64,000 nt of DNA from Streptomyces xanthochromogenes. Lineage in GTDB: Bacteria > Actinomycetota > Actinomycetes > Streptomycetales > Streptomycetaceae. Every line of letters begins with the position of its first letter. The first letter of the stretch is position 1. The notes under the pieces were generated by a model. That model was given only the letters and a program-made list of their open reading frames with translations, ran no database searches and was not told the DNA's origin. Where the stretch lies: the NCBI RefSeq assembly GCF_014650455.1, contig NZ_BMUZ01000006.1:310001-374000 (forward strand), in the 5' to 3' direction. Shown here piece by piece: positions 1 through 7,058 of this stretch. A program made the position numbers and the translations under genes.

Positions 1-577
1 GCTCTTCGTCCTGGTCGCCCTCGGGTCACTGCTTCCGGTGGTGCCGACGGGCGCCCTGGTTTCGACCGCCGCGGTGGTGGCCTTCCACCAGACCGCCTGG
101 TTCTCGCTGCTCCTGGTGTTCGGCGTGGGGGCGCTGGCCGCGTTCATCGGTGATGTCGCGCTGTACTGGCTCGGGCAGCGCGGGGTGCGCTCGAAGAACG
201 GCTCGCGCTGGCTCGCCGCCCTGCGCGGACGGGTCGCGCCGGACCACCTGGAACAGGCCCAGCGCAAGCTCGACGACCACGGGGTGGTGGTCCTGGTGCT
301 CTCTCGTCTGGTGCCGGCCGGGCGGATTCCGATCATGCTGGCCTGCCTGCTCGGCGGGATGCGGCTGCGGGCGTTCATACACGGCGACATCCCGGCGTGC
401 CTCGCGTGGGCGGGTGCGTACGGCCTGATCGGCATCCTCGGCGGCTCCCTGTTCGACGAGCCGTGGAAGGGCGTGGTGGTGGCCGTGGTCCTGACGCTGC
501 TGATCAGCGGCGCTCCGGCGGGGTGGCGGCGGCTCCGGCGACGGCGGGGTGGGCCGGTTGCGCCGGAGGGTGGGTGA
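1..577 (+). CDS. DedA family membrane protein (5' end outside window)
   Basis: The reading frame is open to the left edge, so only about 192 C-terminal residues are present. It reads LFVLVALGSLLPVVPTGALVS and continues with several hydrophobic segments, a basic cytoplasmic stretch and an SRLVPAGRIPIML segment typical of DedA (SNARE-associated) proteins. Members of the family are polytopic inner-membrane proteins; some act as undecaprenyl-phosphate or phosphatidylethanolamine flippases. The C-terminus is an Arg-rich tail (RRLRRRRGG). The gene converges on the metallo-beta-lactamase gene across an array of palindromic repeats, the first of which overlaps its stop codon. The family call is fairly firm; the substrate is unknown. 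Confidence 0.8.
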   Translation, partial: LFVLVALGSLLPVVPTGALVSTAAVVAFHQTAWFSLLLVFGVGALAAFIGDVALYWLGQRGVRSKNGSRWLAALRGRVAPDHLEQAQRKLDDHGVVVLVLSRLVPAGRIPIMLACLLGGMRLRAFIHGDIPACLAWAGAYGLIGILGGSLFDEPWKGVVVAVVLTLLISGAPAGWRRLRRRRGGPVAPEGG

Positions 578-830
578 GAGCGCTCCCGGGGGGGGGCTGA
601 TGGTAGTGCTCCCACCCGGGGCTAGTGATAGCGATCCCACCCGGGCTAGTGATAGCGAGCCCGCAGGGGGCCAGTGCTAGCGCTCCCGCCGGGGGGAGGG
701 CCGGTGAAAGGGCTCTCGGTCTTTCGGCTGCGGTATGGCCGCTCGTCGGCGCGGCGCGTGAGAGCGCTCTCGGTCTCAGTGAGGGCTCAGCAAGGCATGG
801 CATCAGGCCGCGCGAGAGCGCTCTCACGCG
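573..830. repeat. Array of eight degenerate operator-like palindromes
   Basis: Eight copies of a 14-bp word near GTGAGAGCGCTCTC (variants GTGATAGCGATCCC, GTGCTAGCGCTCCC and similar) begin at 574, 600, 625, 649, 674, 704, 758 and 812. The first five are 24-26 bp apart and the last two steps are 54 bp. The copies at 758 and 812 are near-perfect palindromes. The core AGCGCT resembles LacI-family sites such as the CebR-type TGGGAGCGCTCCCA. The array fills the space between two convergent genes. It may be a protein-binding array, a structured 3' region, or an expanded non-functional repeat. Confidence 0.75.
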
Positions 831-863
831 TCACCTCCACGCTGTCCTCCGAAAGGGCTCGGC

Positions 864-1991
864 TCAGGACTCCGCCAGCACCCGTGAACCGCCCACCGGC
901 AGGTCCCACAGGTCCTTTCGGGGGTGGCCGGCCCGCGCCCAGGCGGCTCTCACGCGGGTGAGCGGCTCCAGGACCGGTTCGGCGGACAGGACGAAGGCCG
1001 CCCAGTGCATCGGTGCCATCCGCAGGGCACCCAGGTCCGCGAAGGCCTGGACGGCCTCCTCCGGGTCGGTGTGGACGTCCTGCAGCCACCAGCGCGGGGC
1101 GTACGCGCCAATGGGGAGCAGCGCGAGATCGATGTCGGGGTACCGGCGGCCGATCTCCTTGAACCAGTGCCCGTACCCGGTGTCCCCGGCGAAGTAGAGC
1201 CTGCGCTGCCTTCGGTCGCCCAGGACCCAGCCGCCCCACAGCGAGCGGCAGGTGTCGGTGAGCCCGCGCTTGGACCAGTGGTGGGCCGGTACGAAGTCGA
1301 AACGGACGCCCTTGTATTCGGCCGCCTCCCACCAATCGAGCTCGGTGACGTGGTGGAAGCGGCGGCGCCGGAACCAACGGCCGAGACCCGCCGGGACGAA
1401 GAGCGGTGTGTCGCGCGGGAGCCGTTTGAGGGTGGGGGCGTCGAGGTGGTCGTAGTGGTTGTGGCTGATGACGACGGCGTCGACCGGCGGCAGGTCCTCC
1501 CAGCGCACTCCGACCGGGGTGATCCGGGGCGGGATGCCGAAAATGCGCCGCGACCAGACGGGGTCGGTCAGAACGGTGAGCCCGCCGATGCGGACGATCC
1601 AACTCGCGTGCCCCGCCCACGTCACGGCCAGCGTGTCGGTGTCGGCGGCCGGCAGGGGCCCCGGCGCGAACGGCAGGTCGGGGATGGCACGCAGCCCTTC
1701 CGGGCGGGGCCGGATGGCGCCCTCGCGCGCGAGACGGGCCATGGCACGTACCCCGGGGAGCGGGGCGGTGAGGCGGTCCGCGAACGAGCGGGGCCAGCGC
1801 CGCAGCTCACCGAGCGGTTGCAGCGCAGCCCCCGGGCCCGTGCCCGGCCCCGGGGGCTCACTCCGATCCGCCCGATCCGGCCGATCCGCTCGATCCGGCC
1901 GATCCGCCCGATCCGGCCGATCCGTCGGATGCACCTGGGCCGAGTTCTCCGTCTTCTCCGTCTGTTCCGTCTGTTCCGTCTGTTCCGTCAT
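864..1991 (-). CDS. NAPE-PLD-like MBL-fold metallo-hydrolase
   Basis: 375 aa. The N-terminus (1-50) is low complexity, TEQ repeats followed by DRPDRA repeats, encoded by two 9-bp tandem repeats. The catalytic core begins near residue 118 with VTWAGHASWIVRIGG, LTDPVWSRRIFG, the zinc motif HNHYDH (177-182), then AHHWSKRG, GDTGYG, PIGAYAPRW and a final MHWAAF. These motifs match the NAPE-phospholipase-D/UlaG-like branch of the metallo-beta-lactamase superfamily, which hydrolyses phosphodiester or lactone bonds with two zinc ions. The ATG start has GGAG upstream. It lies 128 bp downstream of the aminotransferase-like gene on the same strand. The substrate is unknown; the fold and metal site are clear. 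Confidence 0.85.
   Translation of the reverse strand: MTEQTEQTEQTEKTENSAQVHPTDRPDRADRPDRADRPDRADRSEPPGPGTGPGAALQPLGELRRWPRSFADRLTAPLPGVRAMARLAREGAIRPRPEGLRAIPDLPFAPGPLPAADTDTLAVTWAGHASWIVRIGGLTVLTDPVWSRRIFGIPPRITPVGVRWEDLPPVDAVVISHNHYDHLDAPTLKRLPRDTPLFVPAGLGRWFRRRRFHHVTELDWWEAAEYKGVRFDFVPAHHWSKRGLTDTCRSLWGGWVLGDRRQRRLYFAGDTGYGHWFKEIGRRYPDIDLALLPIGAYAPRWWLQDVHTDPEEAVQAFADLGALRMAPMHWAAFVLSAEPVLEPLTRVRAAWARAGHPRKDLWDLPVGGSRVLAES
1865..1990. repeat. Two coding 9-bp tandem repeats
   Basis: From 1865 to 1927 GATCCG recurs every 9 bp, seven times, encoding the DRPDRA repeats. From about 1946 to 1990 a TCTGTTCCG-like 9-bp unit encodes the TEQ repeats. Both keep the frame, so slippage would change the length of the N-terminal tail without breaking the enzyme. 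Confidence 0.8.
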
Positions 1992-2119
1992 CGAGGCAAC
2001 TCCGTTCGGTGGCGTCGCACGGGTCGGTGGCAGGGCGGGCGGTGCAGTAGCAGGGGGCGGCCCGGGGTGGCCGGTGCGGGAGGCCGCTCGGTGGGGGCGC
2101 GGCGGCGGTCGGTCACGGG

Positions 2120-3337
2120 TCAGCGCAGTTCCGTGAACACCGCGGCGAACCGGTCCAACGCCTCGCGCACGTGCGGAAGTTGGAGCGGGTCGGCCGCTTC
2201 GAGGGAGTCCAGGCGCTGCTCCTCGGTCGCACCGAGGAGCGGGCCGGTGGAGAGGCGGACGCGCAGGGCACCGAGTTCGTCGCCGAAACGGTGGCCGCCG
2301 GGGGCGGGGGCCGCGAGGCGGGCCGTCAGGTAGTCCTCCAGTTCCATGGAGTCGGTGACGCCGTGGGCGGCGAGACGGGCACGGAACGGGCCGAGGTCGG
2401 CGTAGAGGTGGCGCCCGGCCTGTGGGGGCCTGGCGAGGGCGCCGGCGTCGAGCACGGCGTGGTGGGCGGCGGCCGCGATACGGCCGTGCAGGGCCGCGGC
2501 CCGGCGGGTGCGCTCGACGACGGGGGCCGGCTCGGTGAGCGCCAGGGCGGCCGCCGCGGCCAGCGGGGCCGCGACGACCGCGCCGAGTGCGGCGAGGACG
2601 TCCAGGGTGCGGGCCCGGCGCGGGGCGTTGGCCGCGGTGTCCGGGAAGCGGGCGACGGCGGCGGGCCAGCCGGGCGGGGTGAAGGCGCCGCCGAGGTCGG
2701 CGAGGACGGTCACGTCCTCGGGGCACATCTCGGCGGGACTGATCGGCACCGTCTCGTGCGGGTGGTGGACGGTGTCGCGCCAGGTCTCGTCGCTGATGAT
2801 GTGCAGCCCTTCGCCGACGGCCGCCTCGCAGGCCTCCCTCACGGTCTCGGGCGGCGCTACCGTGGCGGTCGGGTCGTCGGCCACGCACAGCAGGAGCAGC
2901 CGGGGCCTGCCGCCTTCGGCGCGTACCCGGCGGACGGTTTCGAGCAGGGCGTAGGGGTCGGGTACGCCGCCGCACTCGGCCGGGGTCGGCACGTGGTAGG
3001 AGGGGCGGCCGAGCAGGCGGGCCTGCGGGCTCCACCAGGCGGGGCACGGCCGGGGCAGCAGGACGTCACCGCCGTAGGCGCCGAGCAGGGCGATCAGCAG
3101 GGCCTGGGCTCCGGGGGCGGCGACGACCCGCTCCGCCGGGGTGGGCAGGCCTCGGCGCAGCCAGTAGCCGCGGGCCGCCTCGCGCAGTTCGGGGCCGCCG
3201 CCGGGCGGCTCGGGCTCGGTGCGCCCGGCCGCCGAGGCGAGGGCCTCGGCGAGTTCCGGGAGCACGGGCAGCCCGGGTCCGGGCGCGGGCGGTCCGTAGC
3301 GCACCGGTCCGCGCCCCGTGGCCGCCGTCCCCTGCAT
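2120..3337 (-). CDS. Aminotransferase class I/II-fold protein lacking any lysine
   Basis: 405 aa from an ATG preceded by GAGGAGG; an earlier in-frame ATG has no ribosome site. The order of elements follows fold-type I PLP aminotransferases: an AAPGAQALL segment near 74, ADDPTATV (153-160) where NPTG usually lies, SDETW (183-187) with the pyridine-binding Asp, and FTPPGWPAAV (219-228), matching the FxxPGWR segment after the catalytic lysine. The lysine position (about 217) is Gly, and the whole protein has no Lys, so no PLP Schiff base can form. Transamination is therefore not expected. A regulatory, ligand-binding or decayed role is possible. It lies just upstream of the MBL-fold gene, probably in one transcript. 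Confidence 0.75.
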   Translation of the reverse strand: MQGTAATGRGPVRYGPPAPGPGLPVLPELAEALASAAGRTEPEPPGGGPELREAARGYWLRRGLPTPAERVVAAPGAQALLIALLGAYGGDVLLPRPCPAWWSPQARLLGRPSYHVPTPAECGGVPDPYALLETVRRVRAEGGRPRLLLLCVADDPTATVAPPETVREACEAAVGEGLHIISDETWRDTVHHPHETVPISPAEMCPEDVTVLADLGGAFTPPGWPAAVARFPDTAANAPRRARTLDVLAALGAVVAAPLAAAAALALTEPAPVVERTRRAAALHGRIAAAAHHAVLDAGALARPPQAGRHLYADLGPFRARLAAHGVTDSMELEDYLTARLAAPAPGGHRFGDELGALRVRLSTGPLLGATEEQRLDSLEAADPLQLPHVREALDRFAAVFTELR

Positions 3338-3461
3338 CCCGTTTCCTCCTCGGGCCCTGTCCGGCACGAGCCGTGCCTTTCATGCCTTTCCTGCCTTTAT
3401 ACGGAGGTTTGGCACACCGCGCCGCTTATACGGGTGCTGCGGGCACCCGGAGGCGACGGGG

Positions 3462-4172
3462 TCAGCGCTGGTGGCCCGCGAGGGCGGACAGTTCGGCTTC
3501 CAGGCCCCGGCCCTTGGCGCGTACGACCGCCTCGGCCACTTCGGCGAGTTTGCGGTTGGTGCGCTGCGAGATGGTGCGAAGGAGTCCGAAGGCCTGCTCG
3601 GCCTCGCAGCCCAGGACGTGTATGACGATGCCGCTCGCCTGGTCGATGACCGAGCGCGAACGCAGCGCGGTCTCCAGCTGTCCGACCTCGGCGAGCGCGG
3701 CGCGATAGCGGCGGTCGCGGAGCAGGCCGGTGGTGATCTCGTTGACCAGGATGCCGACGGGGCCGCGCACGCTCTGTTCGAGGGAGCCGGGCCGGTAGCC
3801 GTAGAGGCTGACGGTGACCTCGATCCCCGATCGCCGGTAGGGCAGGGTGACGCTGGAGCGTACGCCGGATTCGAGGGCGAGGGCGCGATAGCCGGGCCAG
3901 CGGTCCTCCGTCAACAGGTCCTCGGTGTCGACGGGTTCACCGGCCTCCAGCGCGCTCGGGATCGGACCGTCGCCGCAGGCGAGCTGGACGGCGGCGAGGG
4001 GCGCGAGGTCGGGGTGGGTGGCGGTGATCCGGCGTTCGGGGCCGCTGCCGCTGATGGTGGTCACCGCGCCGCAGCACGCCGGCGCGCAGCGCACCGACTG
4101 TTCGGCGAGCAGGGAGAGACGCCGTGCGGTGGTGGTGGTTTCGGGTTCCTGATGTTCCGGCTCGGGCAGCAT
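3462..4172 (-). CDS. GAF-ANTAR domain transcription antitermination regulator
   Basis: 236 aa. Residues about 20-165 form a GAF-like sensor domain, and the C-terminal 60 residues (RSRSVIDQASGIVIHVLGCEAEQAFGLL and onward to the Ala-rich helix) form an ANTAR domain, which binds two-hairpin RNA motifs and prevents termination. Such GAF-ANTAR proteins are abundant in Streptomyces and usually lack a partner kinase. The ATG has a very strong GGAGGAGGAGG upstream; an adjacent GTG just before it is an alternative start. It is divergent from the PAS/GAF gene. Its RNA targets cannot be seen here. Confidence 0.85.
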   Translation of the reverse strand: MLPEPEHQEPETTTTARRLSLLAEQSVRCAPACCGAVTTISGSGPERRITATHPDLAPLAAVQLACGDGPIPSALEAGEPVDTEDLLTEDRWPGYRALALESGVRSSVTLPYRRSGIEVTVSLYGYRPGSLEQSVRGPVGILVNEITTGLLRDRRYRAALAEVGQLETALRSRSVIDQASGIVIHVLGCEAEQAFGLLRTISQRTNRKLAEVAEAVVRAKGRGLEAELSALAGHQR

Positions 4173-4334
4173 CACAGAAACCTCCTCCTCCTGCGGCTGC
4201 CCGGCCCCCGACTCCCGAAACGGCGGGGCCGACGGCGCAGGACGACGGAGGTGGACAACGGCGGGGAACGACGAAACCGCGGGGCTCCGAAACAGCGAGG
4301 CTCCGGCACGGGGGTGAAGAGTTAGCTTTCTCCC

Positions 4335-5564
4335 ATGACGCAGACGCAGGACGGCTTCGGCGAGGAACTGGCTGACTTCGTCAGACGGGTGGGCGAGCTG
4401 CGCACCGCGCGCGCCCGCCCGGCCGGTGAGCAGTCCGTGGTACTGGACGCGGCCCTGTTCGAACTCCAGCACGTGGCCGAGCAGTTGTGGCCGCGGTACG
4501 AGCGGATCGCAGCCGGGGCGGGGGCAGCAGCACCGGTCGACCGGCAGGAACGCCAGTTCCTCAAGGCCCTGTTCCAGCAGTTGCCGCTGCCGGTGGTCCT
4601 GGTCGACCGGGAGACCGTCGTACGCCGGCTGAACGTCGCGGCGACCGGCCTGACGGGGGTGCGGGCCGGCTACGCCACCGGACGGCCGCTCGCGTCGCTG
4701 CTCACGCCGGACGACCGGGCGGCGTTCCGCTCGCAGGCCGCCGCGGTGGCCCGGGGCGAGGGCGATCGCGGTCTCACGGTCCATCTCCAACAGCGGCCGT
4801 ACGAGCCCCTGTTGGCGACACTGACCGCGCTGCGACCGCCGGACGAACCGCAACCGGCGGTGCTCGTCGTGTTCCAGGAGGGCAGCGCGCGCGGTTCGGC
4901 TGCCGTTCCCCCGCCGTCGGAACTGCCCGACCTGGTCGATTCGACCCGGCACGCCGAACTCATGGATGTCATCGAGGCCATGGCGTCCGAGCTGCTCCAA
5001 CTGCCTCCAGGTGAAAAGGAGTCCGTGCTCGCCGCGGCAGCCGGAGTGCTGTGCGGGCGGTTCGCCGACTGGATCGTGGCCGACCTGGCCGGCGGCGCAT
5101 TGCGGCGCGTCACCGTCCTGGGCCCTTCCGATCCCGCGGTGGCTCCGCTCCTTCACATGGTGGCCGGCCAGGACCCGGCGGACTGCCCTCTGGTCGTCGA
5201 GGCCGCACGGGCCGGCAACGGGGCGCTGCAGGTACAGCCCGAGGACATCGAGGGGTTCGGCCACGACGCCGCGGGGACCCCGGTCCTGGCCCGCGCCGAG
5301 GCGTCGTCCCTGATGTGCGTACCGCTGGGGTCGCCGGGGCCGGTGGCCGGGGTGCTCACCCTGTTCCGTACCGGATCGGCGCGGCCCTTCTCCCTGGCCG
5401 AGGGCCGCGCGCTGGACGTGATGGCCCGTCATATCGCTCTCGCTATGCGGCGTCCGGCTCCTGACGCACCGGCAGAAGCTCCTCCCTGCACCTCGGTTGA
5501 AGCGCCCGTATCACCTTCCTCGGCCGGGTCACCTCCTCCGCCCGCCGTGCTGCCGCGGCCCTGA
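4335..5564 (+). CDS. PAS-GAF sensor protein without an output domain
   Basis: 409 aa. An N-terminal helical stretch is followed by a PAS-like domain (about 80-175; PLPVVLVDRETVVRRLNVAATGLTG, RPLASLLTPDDR), a linker, and a GAF domain (about 215-370; AGVLCGRFADWIVADL, SSLMCVPLGSPGPVAGVLTLFR). In Streptomyces this arrangement normally precedes a PP2C/SpoIIE phosphatase domain. Here the protein ends in a 35-residue Pro/Ser tail, so it probably acts through protein contacts. The gene is divergent from the ANTAR gene, and its last 122 bp overlap the convergent sigma-factor gene. The ribosome site (GGTGAAGAG) is weak. Domain calls are from pattern only. Confidence 0.75.
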   Translation: MTQTQDGFGEELADFVRRVGELRTARARPAGEQSVVLDAALFELQHVAEQLWPRYERIAAGAGAAAPVDRQERQFLKALFQQLPLPVVLVDRETVVRRLNVAATGLTGVRAGYATGRPLASLLTPDDRAAFRSQAAAVARGEGDRGLTVHLQQRPYEPLLATLTALRPPDEPQPAVLVVFQEGSARGSAAVPPPSELPDLVDSTRHAELMDVIEAMASELLQLPPGEKESVLAAAAGVLCGRFADWIVADLAGGALRRVTVLGPSDPAVAPLLHMVAGQDPADCPLVVEAARAGNGALQVQPEDIEGFGHDAAGTPVLARAEASSLMCVPLGSPGPVAGVLTLFRTGSARPFSLAEGRALDVMARHIALAMRRPAPDAPAEAPPCTSVEAPVSPSSAGSPPPPAVLPRP

Positions 5565-6723
5565 GCCTCGCCTTCGCCTTCGCCCTCTCGGCCGCCGTCC
5601 CTGAGAGCCTCGTCCCTGAGAGCCTCGTTCCTGCGGGCCTCGTTCCTGCGGACTTCGTTCCTGTTCCCGCGGGCGCCGTTGCTGCGGACTTCGTTCCCGC
5701 GGGTCGCGTTCCTGCGGGTGCCGTCCCGCTGAGCTCCGTCCCCGCGGCGGCCGCCACCCCTGCTCCCGCTCCCGCTCCCGGGCGGAACGCTCGGGGGTTC
5801 TCGACACGTCGGCCTCGCACGCGCTGGACCCGCGCCTCCCGGCCCCGCAAGTCCTTGCCCCACAACTCCCGGCCCCGCGACTCCCGACCCTTCGGCTCCC
5901 GGCCCTTCAACTCCTCACCCGGCGGCGCCTCTTCGCGCAGGGCCTGTTCCCGCAGTCGGCTGCAGCAGCGCGTGATCAGCCGGGACACATGCATCTGCGA
6001 GATGCCGAGATCCTCCGCGATCCGGCTCTGGGTCATCTCCCGGAAGAACCGCATGTAGAGGATCTTCCGTTCGCGCTCGGGCAGGCAGCGCAGGCCCGGC
6101 TTGATGGCCTCGCGGTCGACTACGACGTCGAGGGCCGGGTCGGCGCTCCCCAGGGAGTCGCTCAGGCTGTATCCCTCGCCATCCCCCGGGAGTTCGGCGT
6201 CCAAGGAAAGCGCGCTGAAGCTGTTGATGGCTTCGAGCCCCGCTCTGACCTCGTCCTCGGTCATGCCGGTGTGCGCCGCGAGATCCGCCGTACTGGGCCG
6301 CTGGGCCGAGCCGTTCGCGGCGAGCTCCTGCGTCGCCGAACGCACGCGACCCCTCAAGTCCTGTACCCGGCGCGGCACATGAAGGGTCCACATGTGGTCG
6401 CGGAAGTGCCGCTTGATCTCACCGGTGATGGTGGGCACGGCGTAACTCTCGAAGGCGGCACCGCGGCTCGGGTCGTACCGGTCGACGGCCTTGACGAGTC
6501 CGAGCGCCGCGACCTGACGGAGGTCCTCAAGGGCCTCGCCCCGGTTCCGGAAGCGGCCGGCGAGGCGCTCGGACATGGGCAGCCAGGCGCGGACGAGGTC
6601 CTGGCGCAGGGTGTCCCGTTCGGGCCCGTCCGGCAGTGCCGCGAGGCGTTCGAAGGCGGCCGCGGTCCTGGGCGCGTCGTCGTGCGGGTGCCTGTGGTTC
6701 GCCGTGCTGGTGTCGGTACGCAT
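5443..6723 (-). CDS. SigB/SigF-type RNA polymerase sigma factor with long C-terminal tail
   Basis: 426 aa. Residues 1-265 are a standard Streptomyces SigB/SigF-type sigma factor: region 2 with DLRQVAALGLVKAVDRYDP and FESYAVPTITGEIKRHFRD, the WTLHVPRRVQDL segment, and region 4 with the helix-turn-helix SRIAEDLGISQMHVSRL (233-249). Family members usually stop near 260-290 aa. This one continues about 160 residues through an Arg/Glu/Lys-rich part and then GTRPAGTKSAGTRLSGT-like repeats. The tail-coding DNA overlaps the convergent PAS-GAF gene. AGGGAG lies 11 nt before the ATG. Such factors answer osmotic or oxidative stress and are held by anti-sigma kinases; none is adjacent. Confidence 0.85.
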   Translation of the reverse strand: MRTDTSTANHRHPHDDAPRTAAAFERLAALPDGPERDTLRQDLVRAWLPMSERLAGRFRNRGEALEDLRQVAALGLVKAVDRYDPSRGAAFESYAVPTITGEIKRHFRDHMWTLHVPRRVQDLRGRVRSATQELAANGSAQRPSTADLAAHTGMTEDEVRAGLEAINSFSALSLDAELPGDGEGYSLSDSLGSADPALDVVVDREAIKPGLRCLPERERKILYMRFFREMTQSRIAEDLGISQMHVSRLITRCCSRLREQALREEAPPGEELKGREPKGRESRGRELWGKDLRGREARVQRVRGRRVENPRAFRPGAGAGAGVAAAAGTELSGTAPAGTRPAGTKSAATAPAGTGTKSAGTRPAGTRLSGTRLSGTAAERAKAKARLRAAAARRAEEVTRPRKVIRALQPRCREELLPVRQEPDAA

Positions 6724-7058
6724 ATGCGATCCAGCTCCCTGGAACGGTGCGGCGGTTGGTTGTCACCGGGGAGCCTGCGGCCGGGCGTCGTGGCACGCCC
6801 GGAGCGGACAGCCGCTCCCACGGACGTGCCTCCGGTCCGAAGCACGGAATTCGCCTGCCCGGGCCTTGTCGGGCCAAACGTGGCGTAAACCCCAAGGGCT
6901 GGGAAAACGTGTTTCCCGCGGGCCGGGGCCGGTACCCGGCCCGGGTGGGGACAGCCACGTGCACGCGGCGGCGGTCGTCATCGCGCAGACCTGCCGCCGG
7001 GAGCCGAGCCGCAGGTCGGGGGCCGGTTGGGCGGGAGGCGGCCGGGTAGTCGCGTGCC
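6724..7058. promoter_or_regulatory. Divergent intergenic region; possible SigB-type promoter at 6911-6935
   Basis: This 335-bp spacer separates the sigma factor and the PAP2-kinase gene, which point away from each other, so it should hold both promoters. On the plus strand GTTT (6911-6914) is followed by 15 bp and CGGTAC (6930-6935), close to the stress-sigma consensus GTTT-N15-GGGTAC. That would place a start about 115 bp before the PAP2-kinase gene. No other feature was recognised. The match is suggestive only. Confidence 0.3.
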
